64,000 nt of DNA from Symbiodinium kawagutii (taxonomy: Eukaryota; Sar; Dinophyceae; Suessiales; Symbiodiniaceae), in contig VSDK01018023.1 of assembly GCA_009767595.1 (NCBI GenBank), positions 756,352 through 820,351 of the forward strand. The letters are read 5' to 3'. The notes below the pieces were generated by a model, which was given only the letters and a program-made list of their open reading frames with translations, was not told the origin of the DNA and did no database searches. The position numbers and the translations under genes were made by a program. Numbering within the stretch: the first letter of the stretch is position 1; the number at the start of each line of letters is the position of its first letter. Positions 10,059-20,552 of the stretch are shown here, piece after piece.

Positions 10059-10108
10059 GTGGAGTTGGGCCATGGAGTGGGGCTCCTTGGGGGATGGATT
10101 TCTGGTTG

Positions 10109-10224
10109 ATGTCCACCCTGGTAAACTAACATAGCTGGCTGGAAAATCACGATGTTTTATAGAGAAACCCTGGGAAACCATTGATAGTTGGTGGATTTTC
10201 CATTGCTATGTTTACCAGAGGGTA
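10109..10224. mobile_element. MITE-B copy 1
   Basis: Left end CACCCTGGTAAACTAACAT and right end GCTATGTTTACCAGAGGGT are inverted repeats about 115 bp apart. Interior contains AAACCCTGGGAAA, shared with the copy at 22656. No coding capacity. It lies just inside the intron that starts at 10059. Confidence 0.6.
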
Positions 10225-10695
10225 GTACAAGTTGTCGCTGAAAAAGCCGAATGTTTGGGGAAGGAGTCGTGTAGAATTGATAGGTGGGAAGGAAGGGGTT
10301 GCGGGGAACTTGGTAATTCCCAAATGGCCTCCTTTTGATATAGATTTGCGGGTGTACAGAAAATACGTCTTTCAGCGGTTTGATTATGAGTGAAGGGCTC
10401 CTGATACAAAATATAGAACTACTTACGGCTTGAATTGTCACTGCTTTGAGTTTTCACTTTTCAGTTCCGCACTGCGATTATTTTCCAATTGGTGTACCAT
10501 CTAGCGTGGGGAAACCATTTTTTGGGAGGTGGCACCCAACAGTTCACGGACAGCCCCACTTTTTGATCAGATTGACCCACTGCCACCGCTTGGAGACCCT
10601 GTGATTCCGACGAGAAGAGTCTCCGAATTCTCAGCATTTTGGGTCCTGTCATTTCCCACAAATCAATTGATCAGCCATGGTCGTGCTTGCCCAAG

Positions 10696-10860
10696 GTCCT
10701 CATGCTGCTTTTCTTTGCCATTTGCATCGAAGCATCTCTGGTTCTTTGGTGCGCTGGCGCAACCGCGGAGCCGACTACTGCCGGCGATGGCAAGATGCCG
10801 AGCAGTTTGGAAGAAGATGCAGCCATGAAGATTGTGGCGGGGCTGAACGGGGCGCATGGG
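10696..10860 (+). CDS. Internal exon with a hydrophobic segment
   Basis: Reads VLMLLFFAICIEASLVLWCA, a likely membrane segment, followed by GATAEPTTAGDGK and an acidic stretch. Phase 0 on both sides and compatible with 10058. Acceptor CCAAG|GTC, donor CATGGG|GTTGTT. A second frame through the same DNA is also open, so confidence is modest. Confidence 0.4.
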
Positions 10861-11396
10861 GTTGTTCCACCCCAATCTCCTAACTTGGGTATTGTTGATA
10901 GTTCTGTTTGTTTGAAGGATGCTCACTGGGACATCAGTGGCCTTGAAGCATCCAAATTGAGCTAGCAAATCATGGCACAGATTGGCATCACAAAGCTCTT
11001 TGAATCTATAGGATGCTGGCCATCATGAACAGGACACAGACTTACTTATGAATCGAATGATGTTGTGGTATGGCATGTGCGCCATGGAGAACTTAGGCTT
11101 CCTCATACAGTGCTTACTATTATGCTTAGCAGCTTTGCACTTCTACTGCTAGCGACTTTATCACTGCCAGTGTACTGCTGCTATTGCTGTTTCTCTAGTA
11201 CTTCTGCTACTACGCCTGCTACAACTGCCACGATTATCTCGGTATTGCTACTGGTGTGTTGAACCACCCGGGGCCCCTTCCTCCAACCATCCAAGGACGC
11301 TCCATTGCAGATCTTTGGCACAGGTAGCTTGGTCAAGGTGTTGCTGTGTTGCAGTGGGCGGCGGCAGAGCTTAAAAGTTTTTACATTCTCTTGACT

Positions 11397-11500
11397 ATGT
11401 GGGTTTTAAAGGGGGGACCCCCAAAATGGCTGGTTTATTATCACCAATGATTGATACATGATGATTTAGGGGTTCCGTTATTTTGAGAAACACCCACATG
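11397..11500. mobile_element. MITE-A copy 4
   Basis: ATGTGGGTTTTAAAGGGG at the left, TTTTGAGAAACACCCACAT at the right. The inverted repeat extends into the flanks (ATGTGGGT/ACCCACAT). The core holds AAAATGGCTGGTTTATTA, as in other copies. Confidence 0.55.
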
Positions 11501-11850
11501 TCATTGATCAAGAACGGCATCGGCCCAGGAACAATCGGTTCTCCCTGGCCAATACTGGCTTCCGATCGAACAATCTCTGGGCGAAACATGTTGTCGAGTC
11601 GCATCTTGAGGACCATGAAACCCCATCAACAACAAACTGTTCGTCACTAGCCACCGTCACTTAGCATAGCTTAGCATAACACACATGATGATGTACACAA
11701 CTACATGATACTATATGAATATCTTTAACATCCATCATTAATCCTAACCAATCAATGAGCATAACATAGAACACACACACACACACACACCTCACATGAT
11801 GGCACCATGTTCCCCCTCATCATGGCCCATCACCACGGTCCTGCCGCGAG

Positions 11851-11977
11851 GCTTCGGGTGGATCTTGGGCTTCATCGCCTCAGTGATGACGCTGCAGACG
11901 GTGGTGCTGTTCCTGGTGAAGAAGTCCGACACGCTGGAGTGCCTGAGAACGCCAGGCATGTGGGAGCCCCAAAATGG
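11851..11977 (+). CDS. Internal exon with a membrane segment
   Basis: Reads WILGFIASVMTLQTVVLFLV then KKSDTLECLRTPGMW. Acceptor GCGAG|GC, donor AATGG|GTGAGC. The hydrophobic run followed by KK is a typical membrane-spanning helix end. Phase does not match 10860 or 13465 directly, so exons may be missing between. Family unknown; a multi-pass transporter or channel is possible. Confidence 0.5.
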
Positions 11978-12122
11978 GTGAGCAACTAATGATTTATAAA
12001 TGGCGAACCGCAATGCTGAACCTCCGGGATGGCGATCTATAGGGGATGATATCTGGATGATATCGGGACGATATCCAACAATAGTAGGAAATCTTTTGAT
12101 ATGCTGGCTGGTGGTTATCCAT

Positions 12123-12221
12123 GGGTGTTTCTCAGACTAGGGAGCCCAAAAGTCGTGGCTTTCTTGCTATCACTGGTTCATATCATAATGGATGGTGGGG
12201 TCCCATATTGTTTCAAACCCC
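12123..12221. mobile_element. MITE-A copy 5
   Basis: GGGTGTTTCTCAGACTAGGG at the left and GGGGTCCCATATTGTTTC at the right: diverged MITE-A ends at the usual spacing. Confidence 0.4.
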
Positions 12222-13464
12222 AATTCTGATAGGGAAACCAACCAGCTACAGGTTTGAGCTGCCATCCCTTTTGCAGAGGCTGTGACGTTAAATGTTGAGG
12301 TACCGGTAAGATTGATAAAGTAAACAATAGCAATAGAGCTTTTGCCGTGGGAATTTTGACGGGCTCAGGCTTGAAATTCCCATGCGCCATTTGTTCAAAA
12401 CCCATGGGCACAACTTGCAAGTAATTATTTGATTGCTTGTAACTCTTTTCATATAATTCCGATCCCAATCATGGCCTCTTTTGGGTTCGCCCAGTCTACC
12501 CCAAGATGTGTGGTTACGCCTTTTGCCACGCCCCATGTGGCTCAGCATTTTGCCATCGAAGAAGCCTTTTGATCGTGACCTGAGGACGGTCATTTGGCTC
12601 TTGATCTACTTTCCATGTTTGCTGGCTGCAGGCAGGACTGGACAAGCTCAGTTTTTTCCATTCAGATAGGACAAGCGTTTTGCATTAAGTGCTTGGTGGT
12701 GCGAAATTCTGAAGAGGATGGGCTGACAAAAAGCAGGGAGCTTCGAGCGAATGACAACAAAAGGGGTGTAATGATGTGTGTGCTGTCACTGCCGGTGTAC
12801 TCTGTCAGACTCTAAGCCAGAGGTCCGTATTCCTGGAAGATCCTGGAAGTAGTTGGAACCAAAGGCCGAGTCTAGGTTTGTCCAGGAATCCGGTTTTGCC
12901 GTACGAAGATTGGCTTTCAAACGCGAGACTATCTATGCCAGTCTAACTTGCCGTTAGACACTGATGCTGTTTCACCACGCTCCACAGCAGGTGGCGCATA
13001 CCGACTCACAAATCTTTTGTGCAAGAAGCAGCTGCTGCATGTACCGTGGGCTGCATTTCGGGTGGTCGAGTCCTTGTGAACTCACCTGGTTGGGCATGTC
13101 ACTTTGTCCATAGGCAGCGGGTCCTTCATGGTCCTTACTGGACTTGAAGGAACATATTTAACTTGTAGCGATCCAACTTAAATTTTTCCCTCTCAGAATT
13201 CACAGTAGACTTGTTTTCTTGCAGGCTCTCTTTAGGGAATGCTAGTCGTCTCATGATTGGTTTGTCAACCAACGGCATTTTCAGGGCTCTAGTGTCATGA
13301 TTTCAGGGCCAAAGCCATACGTGCGTGAACCTCGATTGCGACAAGAAGTTGGCAAAGAGAAAGTTGAGAAAACTGAGACACACTTTGATGATTTCAGTGG
13401 TGAGCAACTTCTTGGATTCGCCTCCCATCCTCCCAGTCAAATCCCTGAGGCCTTCCTCCGTCAG
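12222..13464. other. Intron-like stretch
   Basis: No convincing exon seen. Short open frames on both strands have neither splice-like borders nor GC3 bias. Confidence 0.35.
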
Positions 13465-13594
13465 GGGATTTGTTTGACGGGCCCCAGTGGTTCCACAGTG
13501 CTGGACGCGCTGCTGTTCGTGGCTCTGTGCATTTACGCCCTGGCCGTGGTTCTAAGTGTGGGCAGCGGCGTGTCGCTCAGGGTGCCTTTGCTGG
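13465..13594 (+). CDS. Internal exon with a membrane segment
   Basis: Reads ALLFVALCIYALAVVLSVGS flanked by GPSGSTVLD and GVSLRVPLLG. Acceptor CTTCCTCCGTCAG|GGG is pyrimidine-rich; the donor is probably CTGG|GTGATC. One clear transmembrane helix. Likely part of the same membrane protein as 11851 and 16440, by inference from spacing and strand only. Confidence 0.5.
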
Positions 13595-14219
13595 GTGATC
13601 CGGAGCAAGGGGAGGTCCTTGAAAGAAAGGAAACCGAGAACTGGTTGATGAACCGCGGATGGTCAAAATGCTGGGCGGAGGGTAAATGGGTTAATAGGTG
13701 CCAAATGATGTTAGTATCTGAGAAGACTAGTGAATGATTTTTGACAGGGGTGAATAGTTGCCCATGATCAAGAATATTGAGAACCGGTCAGACCAACAAC
13801 TGGCTACATTTTCCTGTGTAGTGCTAGAGTTGGGGAGCAGAGATCTTGGCTGTTTGTTCCGCATGGCCACTGCTGCTCAGAAACTTGCACCGTGTAATGA
13901 AAAGACTCCAATGATTTCTCATGTTGTTTTGATGGCTTGGTGTTTGAGAGTGCCAGCAGCTGGCATGCCAGTCCTGAAGTGATTATTTGTTGTGATCAGC
14001 ATGACGCTCATGCAAATCAACCAGCCAACCCACCAACCAGCCAAGCACCCCCCTGACCTCTCAGCTCCAGGCATCTGCTCTGGTGTCCTTGGCCCTGGTA
14101 TCACCTGCCTGGACCTTGGTGAAGGCCCTGAGAAATGCACAGGACAGCGCTGAGTTCGTGGCGATGGGCATCCCACACTGTCATCGTCATGAATTCATGG
14201 ACCCCAGGTAAGCGCCAAA

Positions 14220-14505
14220 GTTTGGGCATGTGAGGGTTGCAGGTTGGCAACCTACAGCTCCTACACGGAGCAATATGGAACTCAAACACGGGGCTCCATT
14301 GAAGATGAACGCGTAGTTGGGGCATGTGAGGGTTGCAGGTTGGCAACCTACAGCTCCAAAACAGAGCAATGTGGCATTCAAACATGGGGCCCCGCTAAAG
14401 ACGAATGCGCAGTTGGGGCATGTGAGGTGAGGGCTGCAGGTTGGCAACCTACAGCTCTACAGTCAACAGAGCTATGTGGCATTCAATCACTTACCCCCGT
14501 TGGAA
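14220..14505. repeat. Three tandem copies of a 96-bp unit
   Basis: Units start at 14220, 14316 and 14412 (period 96, a multiple of three). Each begins near TTGGGGCATGTGAG and contains GCAGGTTGGCAACCTACAGC, with the inverted word GGTTG.CAACC. The third unit carries a small insertion. The + frame stays open through all three, but codon bias is weak, so coding status is undecided. Confidence 0.8.
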
Positions 14506-14692
14506 CCCAATCATTTTCGACATTTTTCAACCCTTCACCAACCCCAAATGCTTCAAGAGTTTGCCCAACTGCCGCATTGCTTCCAGTTGTTTGTGTCCTC
14601 ATTGTTGCTGATCATTATCATTGTGAGTTTCATCTTCCAAATGGATCTGGTCGGTTCCAGTTGTTTGTGTCCTCATTGCTGGTCATTGGCAG

Positions 14693-14856
14693 ATGCCTCC
14701 AACTGGAGCGTCAGGAGACAGAGAAGAAGATGGATCAGTTGATCTTCGTCAGTCGAGTGGACCGGCTGAGCGCCAAAGCTCCCTCGCTCCTCACGTGGCA
14801 CTGCTTGGTTTCAGCCAGCCGTTGTGGGTTGGACTTCAGGGAAGTGCATGGCACCG
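14693..14856 (+). CDS. Internal exon, charged helical, not recognised
   Basis: Reads LQLERQETE, KKMDQLIFVSRVDRLSAKAP and then SLLTWHCLVSAS. Acceptor CATTGGCAG, donor CACCG|GTGATG. The acceptor sits at the end of a 24-bp direct duplication (copies at 14581 and 14655). Confidence 0.45.
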
Positions 14857-15693
14857 GTGATGACGTCAACCAGGCCGCGGCTTGAAGCTGGTTGAAAGGT
14901 GTCTCCTCTCAGAGGTCAGGTAGGAACCAAGATGAACCAAGATGGTGATGATGTGTGCCATACTGGTTGGTGCCCTTTCAAGGACATCGCATTCTAACAG
15001 CTAGCACCGAAATACAACGAAGATTATTGATGATTCAGAAGTACAGGTTTCTAAATGTGTAGCTTGTGCAGGCAAGAACAAGAAAAACACACCGTGTTGG
15101 AAAGTGCGTGATCAAGCCGTGATGTGTATGAATGGCACTCCAAAGAAATTGATGCTTTGCCGACAAAAAAACATAGCAGTAGCTAGTTCTTACTTCATTC
15201 AATCTGGAAAAGATAATGGTCAACCTGAAAGCAATGACTGTACCCTGTACCCAATTACACTAAGTGGTTTTGAAATTTTCAATCTAAAACCTAAGCAAAT
15301 ATCCCGGTTAAACAGCTTCTGAACTAACAAAAAATCTGGACAACGTCTATTGAACAGGTCTTTCTTAAAAGCCTGATCCAGGTTGTACTGAAAAAAACCT
15401 GAACAAATCCCAGCCTATATAATCCAGGTACTGAAAAAATCTGACAAACTCCAGATTCTGATGACCAAATCCCCCTGGAAAACTACGGCAGGGGGGGGTC
15501 AACTTCTTCCGCGACCTGCCTTGGCATCGCCGTCGCATGGCGGACACCGGTGCTGCGTGGTCCGGCGCTGCAGTGCTGCCCGCCTTCGCTTTGAAGCTTG
15601 GCGAGGTGAAGGTTGGTAGCTAATCCATGGTTATTTAACGGGTAAGCATAGGGGATAAGAAGCAAGAAGGGTCATAGGGAATATAGGGGGCTA

Positions 15694-15927
15694 TTGATGA
15701 GGATGATGATGAGGATGATGATGATGATGATGATGATGAGGATGATGATGATGATGATGATGATGAGGATGATGATGATGATGATGATGATGAGGATGAT
15801 GATGATGATGATGATGATGAGGATGATGATGATGATGATGATGATGAGGATGATGATGATGATGATGATGATGAGGATGATGATGATGATGATGATGATG
15901 AGGATGATGATGATGATGATGATGATG

Positions 15928-15964
<37 letters not shown>

Positions 15965-16077
15965 CGATGATGATGACGATGATGATGATGATGCTGATGA
16001 TGATGATGGTGATGAGGATAACGATGATGATGATGCTGATGGTGATGATGAGGATGACGATGATGATGATGGTGATG

Positions 16078-16149
<72 letters not shown>

Positions 16150-16292
16150 TTGGGCTGATGATGATGATGATGAGGATGACGATGATGATGACGATGATGA
16201 TGATGATGCTGATGATGATGATGGTGATGAGGATAACGATGATGATGATGCTGATGGTGATGATGAGGATGACGATGATGATGATGGTGATG

Positions 16293-16364
<72 letters not shown>
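15694..16364. repeat. Large compound (GAT)n array with internal duplication
   Basis: About 670 bp of GAT units. 15700-15950 is a higher-order array of GAT runs punctuated by GAG. A segment with distinctive interruptions (GAC, GCT, GGATAAC) occurs twice at a 215-bp offset (GGATAA near 16016 and 16231). Long poly-His/Ser/Met frames here are artefacts. Confidence 0.95.
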
Positions 16365-16439
16365 TTGTTCGTGCTACCGCTGGTGGCCGTCCAATAGTTC
16401 CTATTGTCGAGGGTCTTCGCTGCAGTGCCTTTGCGTCAG

Positions 16440-16524
16440 GATGATCTTTGGCTTCGCCGGCATTTCTATCCTGCAAGCGTTGAGCTATGCACGCTGGATG
16501 CATGCAGTGTGGCTGCTCTTTCCG
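16440..16524 (+). CDS. Internal exon with a membrane segment (run 16440-19833)
   Basis: Reads MIFGFAGISILQALSYARWM then HAVWLLFP. Acceptor TTGCGTCAG|G, donor TTTCCG|GTGAGG is strong. Hydrophobic stretch broken by YARWM. Such text resembles an S4-S5-like region of polycystin-type channels, but this is weak inference. Ends in phase 0, matching 16887. Confidence 0.5.
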
Positions 16525-16737
16525 GTGAGGTGTTGTTTGAGTTATCAGCTGGTTGAACTGTCGCCCTTGGATGCCCTTGGTAGTTCAGTTTTGAATCGAA
16601 TTTGTCAATCAAAGCGTGCTATGATGCAACTTCTCAAACCTCAAATTTCCAGAACCGTCTCTTTGTACGTGATTCATTGCATGGGACCCAAAAACCAGAA
16701 CCGGTTTCCCTAACTGAGCCTCCCTTGGTTCCAAAAT

Positions 16738-16838
16738 GGCTGTTTCTCAAAATAGGGGATCCCAAAAATGGTTGGTTTATTATTATAAATGGTTAATATT
16801 GGATGATTTGGGGGTACCCCCCATTTTGAGAAACAGCC
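16738..16838. mobile_element. MITE-A copy 6 (best preserved)
   Basis: GGCTGTTTCTCAAAATAGGG at the left and CCATTTTGAGAAACAGCC at the right are near-perfect inverted repeats. AAAT follows the element and also precedes it, a possible target-site duplication. The core contains AAAATGGTTGGTTTATTA. Confidence 0.75.
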
Positions 16839-16886
16839 AAATGCATCCTCTGACTGAGCCCTTCCTGGATGCCACTGGGCTCTAAG

Positions 16887-17018
16887 GCCTGTTCTGCCGG
16901 CGAGCTGGCGGACTTGCGCCTGGCGAGCTCTCGGCTGAGTCTGGCCTTCAGGCCCTGGCAGCAGAAGTACACCGTGCAGACGGAGCCCTGGGGGCGGAGT
17001 GCTATGGCCCTGGGGGAG
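16887..17018 (+). CDS. Internal exon, not recognised
   Basis: Phase 0 to phase 0, in line with 16524 and 17710. Reads ACSAGELADLRLASS and RLSLAFRPWQQKYTVQTEPW. Acceptor CTCTAAG|GCC, donor GGGGAG|GTGACC. High GC3. Confidence 0.5.
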
Positions 17019-17709
17019 GTGACCACCTTGGCCATGGATGGCCCCATGGTAGAAGTGAAAACATGCAAAAACCTGGAAGTGGGGGTCAAAAATCGATCAA
17101 ATTTCAAGGGAAACTTTTTTAAAAAACCAGCGAGCGATGCATGCGGTTCCATTTTGTCAAGTTTTTTCTGACCACGTAGTCTTTGATGACGGTTAATGAA
17201 TTCATGGTTAATTGTGACCTAATGGTTCGCGATGGCTTTCAGTGGTTTGACATTGGCGAATCATATATGGGACAATGTCTGACAATAGTAGAATTTAGGC
17301 GATTTGGGGTTTATCCATGAGGATTGGATTTCCACCGGCCATTCAAAATCATTATCCTTCCCGGAGGAAACCATCAAACACTTGGATTGTACATTAATCG
17401 AATCATGTCTCGGCATGTTACATCTCGGCCTCACCGGTGATATTCTTAAGAGAAGAGTGCCGTTGATTGGTCTGTCACATGAGGATGTATTGTCCTGAGT
17501 ACCCCAACTGTCCAGGGCCATGTTCACAACCCCATGCCACAATCCCCAGCATAACCCCAACAGTATTCAAACCCAATCGCACTTCGATATGATTTGTCCC
17601 TGAGTACTGAGCAAGCATTGGTGAACCCTTCCGGAAGCCCAGGCACCAAGATTTCATCCCAGCCATCCCAAGCGGCTTATCCAACTCATTGGGGACCCGG
17701 GTGGTCCAG

Positions 17710-17870
17710 GACGTCTCCTTCAAACAAGCCACCCTGGTGGCCATGGCGGACGCACCCAGCACCCGCTGGATCGCCTTCCAGCAGCCGGACTCAACGACGC
17801 TTCCGGCGCCAAGCGCCGTGGAGGAGGACAACGGCGCCGTCACCGAAGAGATTCGCCTCTCCAGGAGCCC
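17710..17870 (+). CDS. Internal exon, not recognised
   Basis: Reads DVSFK, QATLVAMADAPSTRWIAFQQ, then an acidic EEDNGAVTEE segment. Acceptor GTGGTCCAG|GAC, donor AGCCC|GTGAAG. Phase-compatible with the exons on both sides. Confidence 0.55.
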
Positions 17871-18021
17871 GTGAAGGTTGATCCTCCCAAGAGTTGGGAG
17901 GTCAGTTGTCTATTGGCAGGGTGCCAATTGTGAGGGTTTGTGTTGATTTCCACTAGTGAAGCTGCTATCATCTTATCATAGACCATAGGTCCACCAATCC
18001 ATCAGTTTGTGACCATCAAGA

Positions 18022-18067
18022 ATAACCATCAATAGCAACCATCAATAGCAACCATCAATAGCAACCA
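18022..18067. repeat. 13-bp tandem repeat
   Basis: Three copies of ACCATCAATAGCA. Confidence 0.9.
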
Positions 18068-18196
18068 TCAACCTGGGGGTCATCATAGTCATGGTCAGAA
18101 CTCTGTTGGATCATCCATCAATCAACCTATGTCCATGGCTGAGCCTCCAGGAAACGCATCCCCCGCGTGGCCACGGTGAGAACTCAAGGCTTAAGA

Positions 18197-18211
18197 NNNN
18201 NNNNNNNNNNN
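18197..18211. other. Assembly gap (15 N)
   Basis: Run of N inside intron-like text. Confidence 1.
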
Positions 18212-18922
18212 ATTCGCTTCTCTCCCCTGCCACTTGGCTGGAGATGAATGGTGGGTAGGCATGGTGGATGGTGCTAAGTGGTTGGAAGTGCTTACTAGTG
18301 GCTACTAGTAGCTGATTAGAAACCATGGTCACTAGTAGTTACTTGTGACCACTAGTGGTCTAGCATTTAGTGGTTAGTAGTGTGTTTTTTCCGCTGCTAG
18401 TGGCTGATGCCGGTGAATACTGGCTTACTCCGGCTAGTAGTTGTTTAATGATGGAAAGAAACCATGACACATTGTACTCAGGAGTTGGAAGTTACTGAAT
18501 GTGGGATCCAGCTGATGATAAACCACCCATAGTTCTACCACTTGATAAACAGCTGATAGTTTTCCAACATGTACGTGGTTTATTGATGTGGGGCAGGACC
18601 AACCCAACACTCGATGCAACTACATAACTTCACTGCCGATCGACGATCCTTACCAACACCCTGTGAACAGCTTTGCGGAACAGTAGCTGCCAATTTTACA
18701 ATTGTTGGGTGATGGAAGACCTTCAATGGCTTGTGATCCAAATGATTACCGGAAAGAAACTGACTGCGGCAACTGACTCTTTATCATGTTGGCATAGTAG
18801 ATCCGAATACCCACCACAAGTGTTTGGTACATCATGGTATGTCCCTGGTGGTTGTTGCTTATGGTGTATATTTTATGGCGGTTGGTCATCCCCCCCCCGC
18901 GGGCGCAGAAAGCCCCCCCCAG

Positions 18923-19042
18923 CCACTCTTGGCATCATCGCTGCTGGGTCCAATGGCAGCATTGCCTTCAACAAGACGCTGGCGTGGTCAGCTCTACCGC
19001 GAAGCACTATCAGTCCCGTGGATTCAGCCCTTGGCACGGCTG
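18923..19042 (+). CDS. Probable internal exon, frame ambiguous
   Basis: GC-rich island after CCCCAG, ending CGGCTG|GTGATG. All three frames are open. Phase continuity from 17870 to 19281 favours the frame with HHRCWVQWQHCLQQDAGVVS; the frame with highest helix propensity reads RRWRGQLYREALSVPWIQPL. No decision possible by eye. Confidence 0.35.
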
Positions 19043-19280
19043 GTGATGGGAGTTGGTTTGTTGAGGTTTCATATTGGTACAAGAAATTATTGTTAAGTCA
19101 GCATAACTCAGCTAACTGATTAGATATCAGCTCAAGTGTCATATTGGCTGAACTGATTGTGAGTTGATCAACTAATTATATATCCTACTAGTGAAACTCA
19201 TTAGATTAACAGCTCAGCCAACTTGGAATGAGCACTGATGCTTGGTGCTGAGTCCAGCAGTCCCATCGAGATAGCGGCAG

Positions 19281-19425
19281 TTCTGTGGCCCAGATGCTGG
19301 TGCGAAGAGGAGCTCCAGGGCGTCCAGCTGATTCCCAAGGTTTGCCTCCGGAGGTGGTGGACTTCAACGTGACCGTCGCCTTACACGACTTCTTCCTGGG
19401 CCTTCCCGAGATGCAAACCTATCCA
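19281..19425 (+). CDS. Internal exon, not recognised
   Basis: Reads SVAQMLVRRGAPGRPADSQG, then VVDFNVTVALHDFFLGLPEM. Acceptor AGCGGCAG|T, donor TATCCA|GTGCCA. Contains NVT, a possible glycosylation site. Confidence 0.5.
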
Positions 19426-19512
19426 GTGCCAAAGCTGAAGTTGCTGCTTGTTGCTTGCTGTTTGTTGGTAACGCCATGACTGAGCATCATCAAGACTCAA
19501 GACTCACCATTA

Positions 19513-19590
19513 ATCGCCAACCATCATCACTCCTAAGGTTCACCACCATAAATCGCCAACCATCATCACTCCTAAGGTTCACCACCAACC
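19513..19590. repeat. 39-bp tandem repeat
   Basis: Two adjacent copies starting ATCGCCAACCATCATCACTC, at 19513 and 19552. Confidence 0.9.
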
Positions 19591-19663
19591 ACTAAAAACA
19601 TCAACCATCACTCTATCACCATCATCAACCCATCACCACCTCCCCTGCCGCTGCGTGGCCGAG

Positions 19664-19833
19664 GCGCCAGGCGCGCGCCGCGGCCCCGTGTGGACGGTCT
19701 TCGAGGCCCAGGCCGCTGCTACGGAGGAGAGCTGCGGCCGCGGCTGCGAGGAGAACCTCGACTGCCTCAGCGCCTTCCCGGGGAAGCACGGATGCCGCCT
19801 GGCAGCAGTCCTGGCACGGCCAGGGGCTGGCGG
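19664..19833 (+). CDS. Cys-rich exon, PAN/Apple-like spacing
   Basis: Reads APGARRGPVWTVFEAQAAAT and ESCGRGCEENLDCLSAFPGK, then HGCRLAAV. The spacing C-x3-C-x5-C-x-A-F followed by C-x-L resembles PAN/Apple modules, which bind proteins or sugars outside the cell. One loop is short, so this is a suggestion only. The start at 19664 (GGCCGAG|G) is chosen because it keeps phase 0 with 19425. Donor GGCGG|GTGGGT. Confidence 0.5.
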
Positions 19834-20252
19834 GTGGGTTGGGAGCTGCGGCCAGGAGCCATCCCGGTTTGGAGCTACTTAGGGCATGTTCCAACCTTCA
19901 ATGGTGGGCAGTTGATGTGGGAAGGTTGATGTTTGTGAATTGCTGGTGTTGATTTTGGGTGGTTGATCTGAATGATGATGTTGATATTTTGTTGCTGTTG
20001 CTGCTGGTGTTGATGATTCGAATGATTGATGTTAACTATTCCCATATAGCTGGTATATATATATCCCCTACAAGTGTTAGTTATCATCCCCTATTATAAA
20101 TGGTTGATTTGGGGATTACTATTAATGGATGATATTATTAATATTATTAATAGTTGCTAATGGGATAGTATTGTTAATTGTTAATGGTTAGCCAGCCACA
20201 ATGGTTGATGAGGTCAGTCATTGCTGCTGGTGGTTCCTCCCGAGGTTTCCAG

Positions 20253-20309
20253 GCCTACAACAACCACAGCCACCGCGAGAGCGCAGCGGAAGCCGCTTCC
20301 GCCCCACCG
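20253..20309 (+). CDS. Small possible exon
   Basis: Acceptor GAGGTTTCCAG|G and donor ACCG|GTAACG. One frame reads AYNNHSHRESAAEAASAPP; phase from 19833 would favour a Thr/Ala/Arg-rich frame instead. Confidence 0.35.
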
Positions 20310-20488
20310 GTAACGGCGGGCCATCGCACACTGCGAGGGCAGCTGGCTGGGTGCAGGTGGGGAGGTGGGGAAGTGGTGGACTATCCATGGTGAAGATAGG
20401 ATGGCTGGTTGGTTATACTAAGTTGGTGGTTATAGCCAATAATAATGGCTAATAAGAGGGATAATAAGCAACAAGAATGGTTAAACAA

Positions 20489-20552
20489 CTACTAGTTGGT
20501 GGTTTGATTGACATGTTTTATAGGGGTGGTTCAACCACCAACCAGATTGGTA
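20489..20552. mobile_element. MITE-C copy 2 (short)
   Basis: AGTTGGTGGTTTGATTGACA at the left and GGTTCAACCACCAACC at the right: inverted ends with almost no core. Confidence 0.45.

Noticed and set aside
15694..16364. CRISPR-like array
   Set aside because: Simple GAT repeat without spacers; no cas-like genes; eukaryotic context.
15691..16503. 270-residue poly-His/Ser minus frame and poly-Met plus frames
   Set aside because: Translation of a GAT microsatellite.
17149..17161. Second spliced-leader relict (CCATTTTGTCAAG)
   Set aside because: Needs a two-base deletion to match; expected by chance.
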